Assembly: GCA_902771595.1 (NCBI GenBank)
Contig: CACXXH010000003.1
Coordinates: 28,203-92,202 of the forward strand
Origin: Fibrobacter succinogenes
GTDB taxonomy: Bacteria; Fibrobacterota; Fibrobacteria; Fibrobacterales; Fibrobacteraceae
Reading direction: 5' to 3'
Length of the DNA stretch: 64,000 nucleotides
Shown here: positions 1-8,746 of the stretch, piece after piece
How the letters are laid out: the number at the start of each line of letters is the position of its first letter
How positions within the stretch are numbered: the stretch's first letter is position 1
Made by a program: the position numbers and the translations under genes
The notes under the pieces: generated by a model
Databases searched by the model: none
What the model saw: only the letters and a program-made list of their open reading frames with translations
Told to the model about the DNA's origin: nothing

Positions 1-222
1 AAGTGCGATATCAACGGAAAGTTCGCGTTTGACAACCTGATGGAAGGCAAGTACTTCATCGATTATTACTATGCGGAAAACGGCAGGAATACGCCCGACG
101 GCGGCTCCCTTTCTCCGTTCCGCTTCGGAAAGCCCTGGCGCGCCCCGGGCGATACGGTTCGAGTTTCTAACGGTGAAAACGATATAGAAAAGCTGCTGCC
201 GGATATGCCGGCGCTGCCATGA
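1..222 (+). CDS. C-terminal end of an exported protein with a carboxypeptidase-regulatory-like fold (partial)
   Basis: The reading frame is open from the first base and stops at 220-222, so only the last 73 residues are visible. The stretch NGKFAFDNLMEGKYFIDYYY is typical of prealbumin-like/carboxypeptidase regulatory beta-sandwich domains, in which a 'G.F.f.nlp.G.Y.l' motif recurs. Such domains are common in exported lipoproteins of this group. The start and any signal peptide lie outside the window, so the function cannot be given. The dinG-like gene begins 19 nt after the stop. Confidence 0.6.
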   Translation, partial: KCDINGKFAFDNLMEGKYFIDYYYAENGRNTPDGGSLSPFRFGKPWRAPGDTVRVSNGENDIEKLLPDMPALP

Positions 223-241
223 TTTTGTTGAGGATGTCATT

Positions 242-2962
242 ATGGAAAAGATACCTGCATTTGTTGCGATTGATCTGGAAACTACCGGTCTTGAATTTGA
301 CAAGGACGAAATTATAGAGGTCGCCCTTGTCCGTTTCGAGAACGGCGTTCCGGCTGAAAGTGTTGATTACCTTGTCAAGCCTTCGGAAGCGGTTTTGCGG
401 CCGTTTATCGAGAGCCTTACGGGCATAACCAATGCGGATATCGCCGATGCGCCGGACTTTGCGAGCATTGCCGGCAAGATCTGTTCCTTTGTGGGCGACC
501 TCCCGCTCGTTGCGCATAACGCTATTTTCGATTCCAGGTTCCTGAAGCAGACTATGGAAAAGGTGGGAATCCCCTTCGGCAGTCATCCGGTATGGGATTC
601 GCTTACTTTGTCCAGGATTGCCTACCAGGATGTTCCCAACCATCGCCTTGACACGCTGGTGCAGGCGCTGGGCATCGAACGGAGCCGGGCCCACCGCGCC
701 CTCCCGGATGCGGAAGCCTGCGGAAAGTTGTTCGTAATGGCCTACACCAAGATTCACGAAATGGACCCGTGGCTCCTGAGCGCGCTTACGCGCGTCGCCG
801 AAAAATCCGACTGGGAACCCCTGTTCGGCGAGTCTTCCGGCGCCCCGATGCCCGAACCGCATTTCGCCCTGGCCGAGGGCAACAAGCCCGCCGAGGCGCT
901 CCCGCACAAGAGGGTGCCCCGCGTCGACGAGTTCTTCAAGGCGGATGGACTCCTTTCTAAGGTCGTCGAAAACTATGCCCCCCGCAGGAGCCAGCAGGAA
1001 TTCGCGTCGTGCGTGGAACGCAATATCCACAAGGGCGGCCTTTGCGTGCTCGAGGCCCCGACGGGTTCGGGCAAGTCGCTTGCCTACCTGGTGGCGGCCG
1101 CGAACAAGGCCGTGAACGGGGAACGCGTCGTCATCAGCACGGCGACCCACGCGCTGCAGGACCAGCTCTGGAATCACGACATCCCGCAGATCATGCCGCT
1201 TTACGATGGCGCCCTCAAGCCCGCCCTCTTGAAGGGCCGCGACAACTACCTGTGCATCCGCAAGCTGGTCGAAATTCTTGACGCGCCGCAGTCGCTTCTC
1301 GCTCCCGAGGAACGCGACTCCTTCATGGCGCTCCTGCCCTGGGCCGTCTCAACCACGAAGGGCGATATCGGGGAATGCTCCTCGTTCAGCAGCGCCCGCA
1401 ATCGCGTGCTCTGGTCCAAACTTTCGAGCAGCGCGTCTTCTTGCCAGGGCGAGAAGTGCAAGTTCTATTCGATTTGCCCCGCACTTGCCTCCAAGCGTGC
1501 CGCCATGGAATCGAACCTGCTCCTCGTGAACCATGCGCTGTTCCTCGCGGACCTTTCTCTTGATTTCGCGCTCCTCCCGACGTACGAGCATGTCGTATTC
1601 GATGAAGCCCACAGGCTCCCTGCGACAAGCAACCGCGGGTTCGGCCGCACCATTTCTTTCTTCGGGTTCCGCAACGTGGCGAAAACCCTTCAGCCCTCGA
1701 AGGAAGGGGAAGGCGGACTCATCGCCGAACTTTCCGGCCGGATTCCTGTCGAAAACGAGGCCGCCAGGAACGAGGCGTCCCAGCTCTCCATGGATATCGC
1801 CGAGACCGAGAAGGCCTTGCACCGCTTCTTCATGAAGATAGGCAAGAAGCTTTCGAAGCAGAAGATCGGCAAGGATGGCTTCATGTACGAGAAGGGTATC
1901 ATGGCGCAGTACGATGCCGACCCGAAGCCGGTCCTCGATCAGTTCGAAATTGCCAAGAGCCGTGCCGCCTCCCTCGTGGGAATGCTTTCGGGCTCTGCGG
2001 GCCTGGACGGCATCCTGAAGGATGTCGAAGGCCGCATGGAGGAACTGAACCGCTTTATCGCTGATTTCGATTTCCTCGTGAAGGCGGGCCGCCCGGGCTG
2101 GGTCTTCTATCTCGAGGAACCTTTCAACCCGCATACGCTCAAGATGCATGCCTACCCGCTGCGCTCGGGCGACATATGGCAGGCGAAATTCTACCCGTGG
2201 GTAAAGTCCGCTACGTTCACATCGGCGACGCTCGCCGTGCAGGGCGACCTCACGTACTACGTGGAACGCATGGGCATGGCCGGCAACGAGGGCAAGCGTC
2301 CTTTCCTCAAGGTGTTCAACGAATCTTCCAGCAGCGATTCCCGCCGCTCGGTCGCCATTACGCGCTACCTGCCGAAGCCTTCGACTCCCGAATTCGGCGA
2401 TGCGATGATCGATACGCTCGTGCAGGTGCTTCCCGATGTCGAGGAGAATACGATGGTACTCTTCACGAGCATCTCGACGATGGTGAAGGCGCAGGCGGCG
2501 CTCGCTCCCGCGTTTGCCGCGAAGGGAAAACTCCTGCTGTGCCAGCACGTGGATGGTGCGCTCGACGGGCTCGTCGCGATGTTCCGCAAGTCCCGCGGCA
2601 CGTGCCTTCTCGGGTGCCAGAGCCTGTGGGAAGGTGTCGACTTCCCGGGCGATGCGCTCAAGCTGCTCGTGGTGACCAAGCTTCCGTTCCCGAATCCTTC
2701 CGACCCGCTGGTGGCCGGGATTTCCAACGACATGAAGTCGCGTGCGGAGAACGTGTTCAAGAACTACTACATTCCCGAGGCATATATGGAAATGCGCCAG
2801 GGACTCGGTAGGCTTCTGCGTTCCGAGACGGATAGCGGCAAGGTGCTCATCCTCGACAACCGCGTCGTGAACGAGGCCTACGGCAAGAGCTTTGCCCGTA
2901 TCTGGAACATGAAGCACATCATCGCCAATTCCGTCGATGACGTGAAAAAGTTCGTCGTGTAG
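242..2962 (+). CDS. dinG: DinG-family ATP-dependent helicase with N-terminal DEDD exonuclease domain
   Basis: The 906-residue protein starts with a PolC/DnaQ-type 3'-5' exonuclease domain: DLETTG near residue 11, VAHNAIFD near 88, and HRALPDAEA near 150. The helicase part follows, with Walker A APTGSGKS near 271 and the Walker B-like box FDEAHRL near 453. Between them are four cysteines (one in YLCIRK, three in CQGEKCKFYSIC) positioned as in the iron-sulfur cluster of XPD/DinG helicases. The exonuclease-helicase fusion is the arrangement of Firmicutes-type DinG. A role in resolving damaged or structured DNA is inferred from the family. The ATG at 242 places the exonuclease motif at the expected distance. 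Confidence 0.9.
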   Translation: MEKIPAFVAIDLETTGLEFDKDEIIEVALVRFENGVPAESVDYLVKPSEAVLRPFIESLTGITNADIADAPDFASIAGKICSFVGDLPLVAHNAIFDSRFLKQTMEKVGIPFGSHPVWDSLTLSRIAYQDVPNHRLDTLVQALGIERSRAHRALPDAEACGKLFVMAYTKIHEMDPWLLSALTRVAEKSDWEPLFGESSGAPMPEPHFALAEGNKPAEALPHKRVPRVDEFFKADGLLSKVVENYAPRRSQQEFASCVERNIHKGGLCVLEAPTGSGKSLAYLVAAANKAVNGERVVISTATHALQDQLWNHDIPQIMPLYDGALKPALLKGRDNYLCIRKLVEILDAPQSLLAPEERDSFMALLPWAVSTTKGDIGECSSFSSARNRVLWSKLSSSASSCQGEKCKFYSICPALASKRAAMESNLLLVNHALFLADLSLDFALLPTYEHVVFDEAHRLPATSNRGFGRTISFFGFRNVAKTLQPSKEGEGGLIAELSGRIPVENEAARNEASQLSMDIAETEKALHRFFMKIGKKLSKQKIGKDGFMYEKGIMAQYDADPKPVLDQFEIAKSRAASLVGMLSGSAGLDGILKDVEGRMEELNRFIADFDFLVKAGRPGWVFYLEEPFNPHTLKMHAYPLRSGDIWQAKFYPWVKSATFTSATLAVQGDLTYYVERMGMAGNEGKRPFLKVFNESSSSDSRRSVAITRYLPKPSTPEFGDAMIDTLVQVLPDVEENTMVLFTSISTMVKAQAALAPAFAAKGKLLLCQHVDGALDGLVAMFRKSRGTCLLGCQSLWEGVDFPGDALKLLVVTKLPFPNPSDPLVAGISNDMKSRAENVFKNYYIPEAYMEMRQGLGRLLRSETDSGKVLILDNRVVNEAYGKSFARIWNMKHIIANSVDDVKKFVV

Positions 2963-2998
2963 CATCGACTTTCGCAGTAGTGTGCAAACGTGTATCGC

Positions 2999-3020
2999 AT
3001 CGGCAGGTTTACCTGCCGAT
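2999..3020. other. Perfect hairpin after dinG
   Basis: ATCGGCAGG (2999-3007) and CCTGCCGAT (3012-3020) form a 9-bp perfect stem with a TTTA loop, 37 nt after the dinG stop. No T-tract follows, so it is not a standard intrinsic terminator. It could still stabilise or end the dinG transcript. Confidence 0.45.
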
Positions 3021-3069
3021 ATGACCATGTGCAGCCTCTGATACCGGTGTGCAATAGAAAAATTTTTTC

Positions 3070-3077
3070 TATATTTG
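3070..3077 (+). promoter_or_regulatory. TATATTTG promoter box upstream of the helicase-associated gene
   Basis: TATATTTG matches the TAnnTTTG -7 box of Bacteroidota-type promoters and also a TATATT -10 hexamer. It lies 19 nt before the ATG at 3097, leaving room for the purine-rich GTAGGTGG ribosome-binding stretch. Confidence 0.45.
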
Positions 3078-3096
3078 CCCATCCTATTGTAGGTGG

Positions 3097-4980
3097 ATGA
3101 TGTTAGATTTGTACAGTTTTTTTGACGGCATGTCGAAGCCCTTGCTTCGTGATGTCCATGCGAAGGCCTATGGCAAGAAGGGCCTGCTCAATAACGCTCT
3201 AATTCAGTCCGAAGTGATGTCCTTTTTTTCGGACAAGGCCCGCGCTGTATCCCTTTTTGAAAAGATGGAACCGTGGCAGCGCCGCTGCATGAACCTCGTG
3301 TACCATAGCGGTTCGCGCGGTCTCACGTACAACGAATTGCGCCTTACCGTACCCGTAAGCAAGAACAAGGAACTCCGCACGTTCTTGCTCGATATGTGCC
3401 GCGAATACCTGCTGTGGCGTTCGCAGGTGTCGGGGACTTCGGTCTACCGCGGTTTTGCGGATTTCGCCCGCTGTTTCGAAATCGAACCGCAGGAATCCGT
3501 GGATGCGTCCAAGTCGTTCGTGGAATACGGTTGCCTTCTGGACTGGCACGTGTGTCTCGTGCTTTCGCTTGCCAAGCGCGGCGAAATGCGCATCAACACG
3601 AACGGAACGCTGCACCGCCGCAGCTACCAGATTTGCACTTCGGCCTTCGTGACGGCGTCGAAGATTTCCGCCAAGGCCGCCGAGAACGAACTCTCGCTGA
3701 TTTTCAACTTCCTCACGCAGAAGGGCTGGCTCGAACAGGAAAACTCGCTCCTCTACCCGTCGGAAAAGGCCTACGAGTTCCTGAAGACTAGCGCTTTCCG
3801 CCTGCATCAGTACATTCTGACATGGTGGATCGAGGAACGCTTCCGCAACGACAGCGCGCACTGCAGGCAGATGCTCAAGTGCATCTCCGATGCCCGCGGC
3901 GTGTCCGATGCGGCCTTCATGTTCTGGGTGATGGATCCGTCGTACCGCGTCCTGGAATCGAACAGGCATCTCGCGTGGGAATACCTCCCGCGTCCGCTCC
4001 GCGAACTCTGGCTCCTGGGTCTCGTGAAGTTCCAGTTCCAGGCGGGCAAGGTTTCTGCCGTGGTGCTGAGCGACGCCGGCCGCGAATGGACGTCGACCTC
4101 CGTGTTCCCGCAGTACGAGGGCCAGGTGTCGATGCTGCCGAACTTCGACCTCGTGATATCGGCCACCACCTCCCCGCAGTTGCTGTTCACCGTCGCGTGC
4201 CTCGCGCGCGTCAAGAACGATGAGACCTTCCTCTGCTTCACCTTCGAGAAGGAATCGTACCTCGCGGGCCTCAAGAGCGGCATCCCCGAATCCGAGATGG
4301 AGCAGGTCTTCAACTGGATCAAGCCTCCCGAGAACGTGCTCTCGACCTTCCGTGAATGGAACTCCTCGTTCTACGGCGCGAAGGTGCGTACCGTTCGTTT
4401 GTTGAAAATCGACGATTTGAAGATCCTTACCGAACTTTCCCGCTTTGCGCAGTTTACGGACTGCACCGAGGAATACATCCCCGGCTACGGCTTTGTTCTC
4501 GTGCCCGAGAAGGAACATACGGCCTTCGAGATTCTCGAAAGCTTCGGTTACAGCCCGTTTGTGGACCGCTCCGCGAAGATTCGCGACAAGGCCCCGACTG
4601 AGGAATGGCGCAAGGATTTCTGCATTGCCTGGCCCGAAAGCGGTTCGCCGGATTACGAGCTCAAAAACGAGGTGGACGAGGCTACGCTCCAGTCGGCGCT
4701 CAAGTCCACGAAGTACAGCGATGTCTACCAGAAGCTGGATACTTCCGACCTCGTGTACGTGCTGCGTTACGCGAAGACTACGGGCGTATACCTCGCTGCG
4801 AAGGTCAAGGACCCGGCGAAGCGCACCGAAAAGGAACGCGAAATCGTGTTCTCCGTGCACGCTCTGCACCTTGCGAGGGCTCCGCTCAATGTCGACGTGC
4901 AGGAACGCGGCTTCGAGGGCGTTTCGCCTTTGCAACTTTCGTTTATCCAGGAAATCAAGGTGCTTCGAAAAGAAGCGTAA
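3097..4980 (+). CDS. XPB/Ssl2-like helicase-associated domain protein
   Basis: This 627-residue protein has no Walker A box. Its middle part resembles the helicase_C_3/XPB-Ssl2-like domain: a 'MLPNFDLVIS' strand, then 'FTFEKESYLAGLKSGI' (usual form 'y.ltr.Sl..al..G'), then 'LSTFREWNS'. That domain normally accompanies superfamily 2 helicases. The C-terminal 'GYGFVLVPEKEHTAFEILESFGYSPF' fits the same family. The N-terminal 130 residues look like winged-helix segments ('WQRRCMNLVYHSGSRGLTYNELRL'). It may be a partner of a helicase encoded elsewhere. The start is either of two adjacent ATGs (3097 or 3100) behind a GTAGGTGG site. Confidence 0.65.
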   Translation: MMLDLYSFFDGMSKPLLRDVHAKAYGKKGLLNNALIQSEVMSFFSDKARAVSLFEKMEPWQRRCMNLVYHSGSRGLTYNELRLTVPVSKNKELRTFLLDMCREYLLWRSQVSGTSVYRGFADFARCFEIEPQESVDASKSFVEYGCLLDWHVCLVLSLAKRGEMRINTNGTLHRRSYQICTSAFVTASKISAKAAENELSLIFNFLTQKGWLEQENSLLYPSEKAYEFLKTSAFRLHQYILTWWIEERFRNDSAHCRQMLKCISDARGVSDAAFMFWVMDPSYRVLESNRHLAWEYLPRPLRELWLLGLVKFQFQAGKVSAVVLSDAGREWTSTSVFPQYEGQVSMLPNFDLVISATTSPQLLFTVACLARVKNDETFLCFTFEKESYLAGLKSGIPESEMEQVFNWIKPPENVLSTFREWNSSFYGAKVRTVRLLKIDDLKILTELSRFAQFTDCTEEYIPGYGFVLVPEKEHTAFEILESFGYSPFVDRSAKIRDKAPTEEWRKDFCIAWPESGSPDYELKNEVDEATLQSALKSTKYSDVYQKLDTSDLVYVLRYAKTTGVYLAAKVKDPAKRTEKEREIVFSVHALHLARAPLNVDVQERGFEGVSPLQLSFIQEIKVLRKEA

Positions 4981-5091
4981 GCGACCGCTCGCGCTTTGTT
5001 TGAGTATTAAATTACTCTGGTATGCGCTCGCTCTCGCGACCACGACTCGTTAATACGAGTCGCTTGTCGCTCACGAGGCGACCGCTCGCGC
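4981..5091. repeat. 14-bp direct repeat flanking a hairpin
   Basis: GCGACCGCTCGCGC occurs at 4981-4994 and again at 5078-5091. Between them CGACTCGT-TAAT-ACGAGTCG (5043-5062) forms a perfect 8-bp hairpin. The element fills most of the space between two convergent genes and has no convincing coding content. It may be a small mobile or REP-like intergenic element, or a transcription-ending structure. Confidence 0.5.
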
Positions 5092-5136
5092 CTTATTACT
5101 TCGGCGGGCACCTGTTTGAAGTATAATTTATACGAG

Positions 5137-5163
5137 ATGCGCCTTTCGGGGCGCATTTTTTTA
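5137..5163 (+). terminator. Intrinsic terminator after the helicase-associated gene
   Basis: ATGCGCC (5137-5143), loop TTTCGG, GGCGCAT (5150-5156), then a run of T. It lies between convergent genes and faces the plus-strand transcript. Confidence 0.8.
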
Positions 5164-5739
5164 TTAAGGAAGCGTCTGCGCGTAGCCCGCGATGTCCTTC
5201 ATCTCGTCGAGCGAAATTTCGTCGTAGTAGGATTCCATCCGGCGGTCTTCGTCACCGAAGTTCATCTGGTACCAGAACGTGGGCATGTCATCGCGCGCCC
5301 GCTGCCCGATAAAGGCGGGGTCGCCCATCGGGTTGAAGTTTATGCGGTGGCCGTCTTCGCCGTGGCACGGTCTGCAGTTCTGGTAAAAGAGTTTTGCGCC
5401 CCGCTTGAGGTTAGCGCCCTTGATTTTGCCCTTCTTGTCGAGCAGTTTGTACACGAGGTAGGCCATGCGGGCGTCTTCGCGCGTGAGGGTATCCCCCGGC
5501 GAGCCCGGCTCCGGCGCATCTTTAGAAGGCGCATCTTTAGCAGCATCTTTAACTTGCGCGGGATTCGCATTCCCCGCGGCATCTTTAGCTGCGTCTATAG
5601 TAGCGTTTTTAGAGAGGTTTTCCTTCACTTGCGCGTTGGCGACCTTGCCTGCGGGCGGGGAATCTGCGGCAATCCCTATGGCCGCCCCGTAGAGGGCGCC
5701 TGCTATGGCTATGGCGAGGGTGCTTTTCCGCATTTGCAT
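5164..5739 (-). CDS. Exported mono-haem c-type cytochrome
   Basis: The 191-residue product begins with a signal peptide (MQMRKSTLAIAIAGALYGAAIGIAA, split here by length). An Ala/Lys/Asp-rich linker with repeated DAAKDA-like units follows (about residues 30-75). A small cytochrome c domain comes next with one haem site, CRPCH, inside 'GAKLFYQNCRPCHGEDG', and a candidate distal Met in 'NPMGDPAF'. A periplasmic electron carrier is the likely role. The start is chosen at the ATG at 5739, where the signal peptide begins; upstream codons do not read like protein. A TATATTCT box (5744-5751) sits 4 nt before this ATG, so the message may be leaderless. It is divergent from the esterase gene. Confidence 0.8.
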   Translation of the reverse strand: MQMRKSTLAIAIAGALYGAAIGIAADSPPAGKVANAQVKENLSKNATIDAAKDAAGNANPAQVKDAAKDAPSKDAPEPGSPGDTLTREDARMAYLVYKLLDKKGKIKGANLKRGAKLFYQNCRPCHGEDGHRINFNPMGDPAFIGQRARDDMPTFWYQMNFGDEDRRMESYYDEISLDEMKDIAGYAQTLP

Positions 5740-5743
5740 GCCG

Positions 5744-5751
5744 AGAATATA
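5744..5751 (-). promoter_or_regulatory. TATATTCT box immediately before the cytochrome gene
   Basis: On the minus strand TATATTCT ends 4 nt before the ATG at 5739. There is no Shine-Dalgarno sequence in the gap. This fits the start-proximal box pattern seen at several genes in the window. Confidence 0.4.
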
Positions 5752-5797
5752 AAAAAGTGTTGGTCTCCTCGGGCATAACTTTCTACTTTGTCCTCGT

Positions 5798-6892
5798 ATG
5801 AACCCGAAACAATTCCTGACAGCGGCATTCGTGCTTGCCGCATGTGTGTATGGAGGTGCCGCGATGCCCGATTCCTTCGAAGATTCCCTGCTTCTCAACG
5901 GCCGCTGGGCCAAGGCGGATTCTTGCTTGTGTGCAAGCGCCCCCGCGGTTTCCGTGAGCTTCCGGGCGAACGCGAAGGAAGTCTCGTTCGATATCGAGGG
6001 CGAGGCTCGCTTCAGGCTCGATACCGACGGCAAGCCGGGGGAATATTTCACCATCTTGGGCCGTACGGTGCAGAAGGTCGCCCTCGCGAAGGACGGCCGG
6101 GAGCATCTCTACCGTCTGGTCAAGGTCAGCGAGTCGAATCCGGGCAAAATATGCCTCCACGGGATTGCGCTCGGGAAGGGCGGTTCTTTTGGCAAGCGTC
6201 CGGAACCTTCCAGGCGCCGCATCGAGTTTATCGGCGATTCCTTCACCGTCGGGTACGGAGTCGAGGCGAATGGCCCCGAAGACGGCACTCCGTTCGAGAA
6301 GACGAATACGGCGAAGGCCTACTCCTTCTTGCTGGCCGACGGTTTCAAGGCCGACTACCAGATCAATGCCGTGAGCGGCCGCGGGCTCGTGCGCAATTAC
6401 GCGAACATCGTTCCGGAATGGACGCTTGCTAGTTTGTACGAATATACGGTGCCGGGGAGCATCGAACAGGAAGCGGGCGGTGCCGATCAGGGGCCGAAGA
6501 CGGCGGGCATCCGCTGGGATTTCGAGCAGTTCCACCCCCAGGTGGTGGTCGTTTTCGTGGGGATAAACGACTTCCAGGGGGAACCCCCGTATGCGGATGC
6601 GGTCCAGTTCAAGCGCGCCTATGCCGCTCTCCTGGACAAGCTGCGCTCGCTCCATCCCGGGGTCAAGTTCCTGCTCGTGTCCACCAAGACGTGGCCGAAC
6701 GACGCCCTTACCCCCGTGGTCGAGGAAATTTACAAGGATCAGGTGGCTGCCGGCCATGCGGACCTCTTGTATAGGCTTGTTTACACGGAGAACACCGCGC
6801 TGCACGGACACCCGAGCGAAATGTCCCAAAAGATGCTTGCGAACGATTTGAGGCCCCTTGTAGCCCGTCTTGGCGGGTGGCTCTCTCGCTAA
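5798..6892 (+). CDS. SGNH esterase, carbohydrate esterase family 2-like (acetyl-xylan esterase)
   Basis: The 364-residue protein has an N-terminal signal peptide ending near 'AAMPDS' and a jelly-roll N-terminal domain (about 25-135). The SGNH hydrolase domain follows. The nucleophile motif is FIGDSFTVGYG (Ser about 148), block II-like 'SGRGLVRNY', block III 'VGINDF' (about 254-259) and the catalytic His in 'HGHPSE' (about 334). A jelly-roll followed by a GDS hydrolase is the layout of CE2 enzymes, which remove acetyl groups from xylan and related plant polysaccharides. It is probably secreted. The next gene downstream is a diguanylate cyclase with a carbohydrate-binding-like sensor. Confidence 0.85.
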   Translation: MNPKQFLTAAFVLAACVYGGAAMPDSFEDSLLLNGRWAKADSCLCASAPAVSVSFRANAKEVSFDIEGEARFRLDTDGKPGEYFTILGRTVQKVALAKDGREHLYRLVKVSESNPGKICLHGIALGKGGSFGKRPEPSRRRIEFIGDSFTVGYGVEANGPEDGTPFEKTNTAKAYSFLLADGFKADYQINAVSGRGLVRNYANIVPEWTLASLYEYTVPGSIEQEAGGADQGPKTAGIRWDFEQFHPQVVVVFVGINDFQGEPPYADAVQFKRAYAALLDKLRSLHPGVKFLLVSTKTWPNDALTPVVEEIYKDQVAAGHADLLYRLVYTENTALHGHPSEMSQKMLANDLRPLVARLGGWLSR

Positions 6893-6946
6893 AAGCGCCA
6901 TAAAAAGTTATTTTTTATTCGGGTGCTTAGGAAGGAAAAGATTTTT

Positions 6947-8275
6947 ATGTCGAGGATTATGGAAAAAATATACGCTCTCTTCAGGATGAATATCCTGATT
7001 TTCGTGCTATTGGCTGCTACGGTCATAGCCCTTTTCGCGTACCAGAATGGGCTTGATGAAATTGTCTTCCTGAACCTCTCCGACTACCCCTATGTCATTG
7101 CCGAAACGGACAGCGCTGATGGCGGCTCCTCTGCCGTGGCCATCACCCGTACCGATTCTTCCATCATTGTCGATTACGAACTGAAGGAAGGCTACGCCTA
7201 TCCGTACGCTGGCGTCAAGATCCTTTTGGGCGACGGAAAGACCAAGGGTCGTGACTTCTCCAAGTACGACAGCATCTTCGTGTGGGTCAAGCCCCGCGGC
7301 GAGGGAACGGTGCGTATCTACTTCCGCGCCTACGACCCCGCGTTCTACCGCGACGGCGACGAGGGCTCCCTCAAGTTCAACGAAGTCGAATTCTTCCCGC
7401 TCGAAGAGACCTATCCGGCGGTGTTTGTCCCCCAGGAATTCCGTGTGGCGTCCTGGTGGGTGGCCCAGAACGAAATCAGCGTGCACAAGGCCCGCGTTGA
7501 CCTTTCGAACATCCCGCTCATTGAAATCCAGACGGGCACGAATGCCCCGCTTGGTTACGGCACCCTCGAAATCCGCGGGTTCTGCTTCAAGGGCAAGAAG
7601 ATTGCTAAGCTCGACCTCGTGACTATCCTGGTCGCCCTCTGGTTCGTGACGTTCCTCATTATTCTCGTCATCCGCTTCTTCGACTACAACCGCGAACGCG
7701 CTGCAAACCGCAAGAAGCAGGAAGAACTCGAGAAGTACCTCGAGGCTCTCGAAATCGAGAAGAGCGAATACGAGAAGTCCAGCCGTACCGACCCGCTTAC
7801 GGGTTGCCTCAACCGCGCTGGCTTCGGTAGCGTGCTTTTGCGTGAACAGGAGAACCTGACCAAGAATGGCAGTCCGGTCTCGTTCGTGCTGCTCGACATT
7901 GACCATTTCAAGGATGTGAACGACACTTACGGCCACAGCGTGGGCGACGAGGTGCTCATCAACCTCACGAAGCTCATCCAGGGCAAGATTCGCAATAGCG
8001 ACAGCCTGGTGCGCTGGGGCGGCGAGGAATTCGTCATCCTCTGCGGCGAGACGCCTATCCAGAACGCGCAGTTCCTGGCCGAAAAGCTCCGTGTCGCCAT
8101 CGAGAAGACTCAGCTTATCCCGCAGCAGAAGATCACGTGCTCGTTCGGTATTTCCGAGATGGTGCAGGGCGAAGACCCCAAGCGTTTGTTCGAACGCGCC
8201 GATAAGGCCCTGTACGCTTCCAAGGAAGGCGGCCGCAACCGCGTGACGAGCGCTACCTACAGGCGCCAGCGTTAA
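6947..8275 (+). CDS. Membrane diguanylate cyclase with extracytoplasmic jelly-roll sensor
   Basis: The 442-residue protein has a transmembrane helix at about 14-34, an extracytoplasmic domain at about 35-227, a second helix at about 228-250, a short coiled coil and a GGDEF domain. The active-site motif is GGEEF (about 358-362), preceded by an RxxD inhibitory site (RNSD). It should therefore make cyclic-di-GMP with product inhibition. The sensor part ('FSKYDSIFVWVKPRGEGTVR' and later 'GYGTLEIRGF') looks like a CBM11/CIA30-type beta-sandwich. The ATG at 6947 is preferred over an upstream GTG because GGAAGGAA lies 10 nt before it. The small lipoprotein gene follows after 3 nt. Confidence 0.9.
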   Translation: MSRIMEKIYALFRMNILIFVLLAATVIALFAYQNGLDEIVFLNLSDYPYVIAETDSADGGSSAVAITRTDSSIIVDYELKEGYAYPYAGVKILLGDGKTKGRDFSKYDSIFVWVKPRGEGTVRIYFRAYDPAFYRDGDEGSLKFNEVEFFPLEETYPAVFVPQEFRVASWWVAQNEISVHKARVDLSNIPLIEIQTGTNAPLGYGTLEIRGFCFKGKKIAKLDLVTILVALWFVTFLIILVIRFFDYNRERAANRKKQEELEKYLEALEIEKSEYEKSSRTDPLTGCLNRAGFGSVLLREQENLTKNGSPVSFVLLDIDHFKDVNDTYGHSVGDEVLINLTKLIQGKIRNSDSLVRWGGEEFVILCGETPIQNAQFLAEKLRVAIEKTQLIPQQKITCSFGISEMVQGEDPKRLFERADKALYASKEGGRNRVTSATYRRQR

Positions 8276-8278
8276 GCT

Positions 8279-8644
8279 ATGAAGCGCCTTGCCTTATTTC
8301 TTTTTGCCGCGTTCCTGCTTGCGTCCTGTGCGCACAAAGAACCGGAAGTAGATTTCAAGCCGATCCAGCTGAACTGGTCTGCCCTGTCCGGAGATGCGGA
8401 ATCGCACCCGGACAAGGACCGCTGCGTGATTTCAATCACCTCGACTCTCATGCAGGACAAGCGCGTCCTCGCCTCCAAGATGGAGCAGCTTGATTACCTT
8501 GTCATGTATGATGTGAATGGTGAAAACCTTGAATTTAAAGGGAATTGCGGCAATACGGCGTTTGAAAACGCCGTTGAATGCCACTGGACGGTGGTTTGTG
8601 CCGCAGGCGAAAATGTCGTTGTAAAATTTCACAACGGAGACTAG
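8279..8644 (+). CDS. Small lipoprotein of unknown function
   Basis: A 121-residue protein with a clear lipoprotein signal: hydrophobic stretch, then LLASC with the acylated Cys at about residue 17. The mature part is short, with two further cysteines (GNCGN and VECHWTVVCAAG), and I recognise no family. It begins 3 nt after the diguanylate cyclase stop, so the two are probably cotranscribed. It may serve that sensor, but this is only position-based. Confidence 0.7.
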   Translation: MKRLALFLFAAFLLASCAHKEPEVDFKPIQLNWSALSGDAESHPDKDRCVISITSTLMQDKRVLASKMEQLDYLVMYDVNGENLEFKGNCGNTAFENAVECHWTVVCAAGENVVVKFHNGD

Positions 8645-8746
8645 CCGAAATAGGTTCCTTTTGGGGTTGCGGAGTTGTATTTTTAATCTGTTAGCCCACA
8701 AGACTTTGCGGGCACTCCTACGGGTTGAAAACGCGAGGATTTATCT

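Noticed and set aside
1349..3082. 577-codon open frame on the minus strand opposite dinG
   Set aside because: It is a shadow of the GC-biased dinG codons. The translation is rich in Arg/His/Glu with no domain, and dinG has clear family motifs.
8645..8746. Paired operator sites upstream of the module 1 regulator
   Set aside because: Only a weak GGGTTG repetition about 57 bp apart is present, and the gene has a GTG start with a Shine-Dalgarno sequence, unlike the other six.
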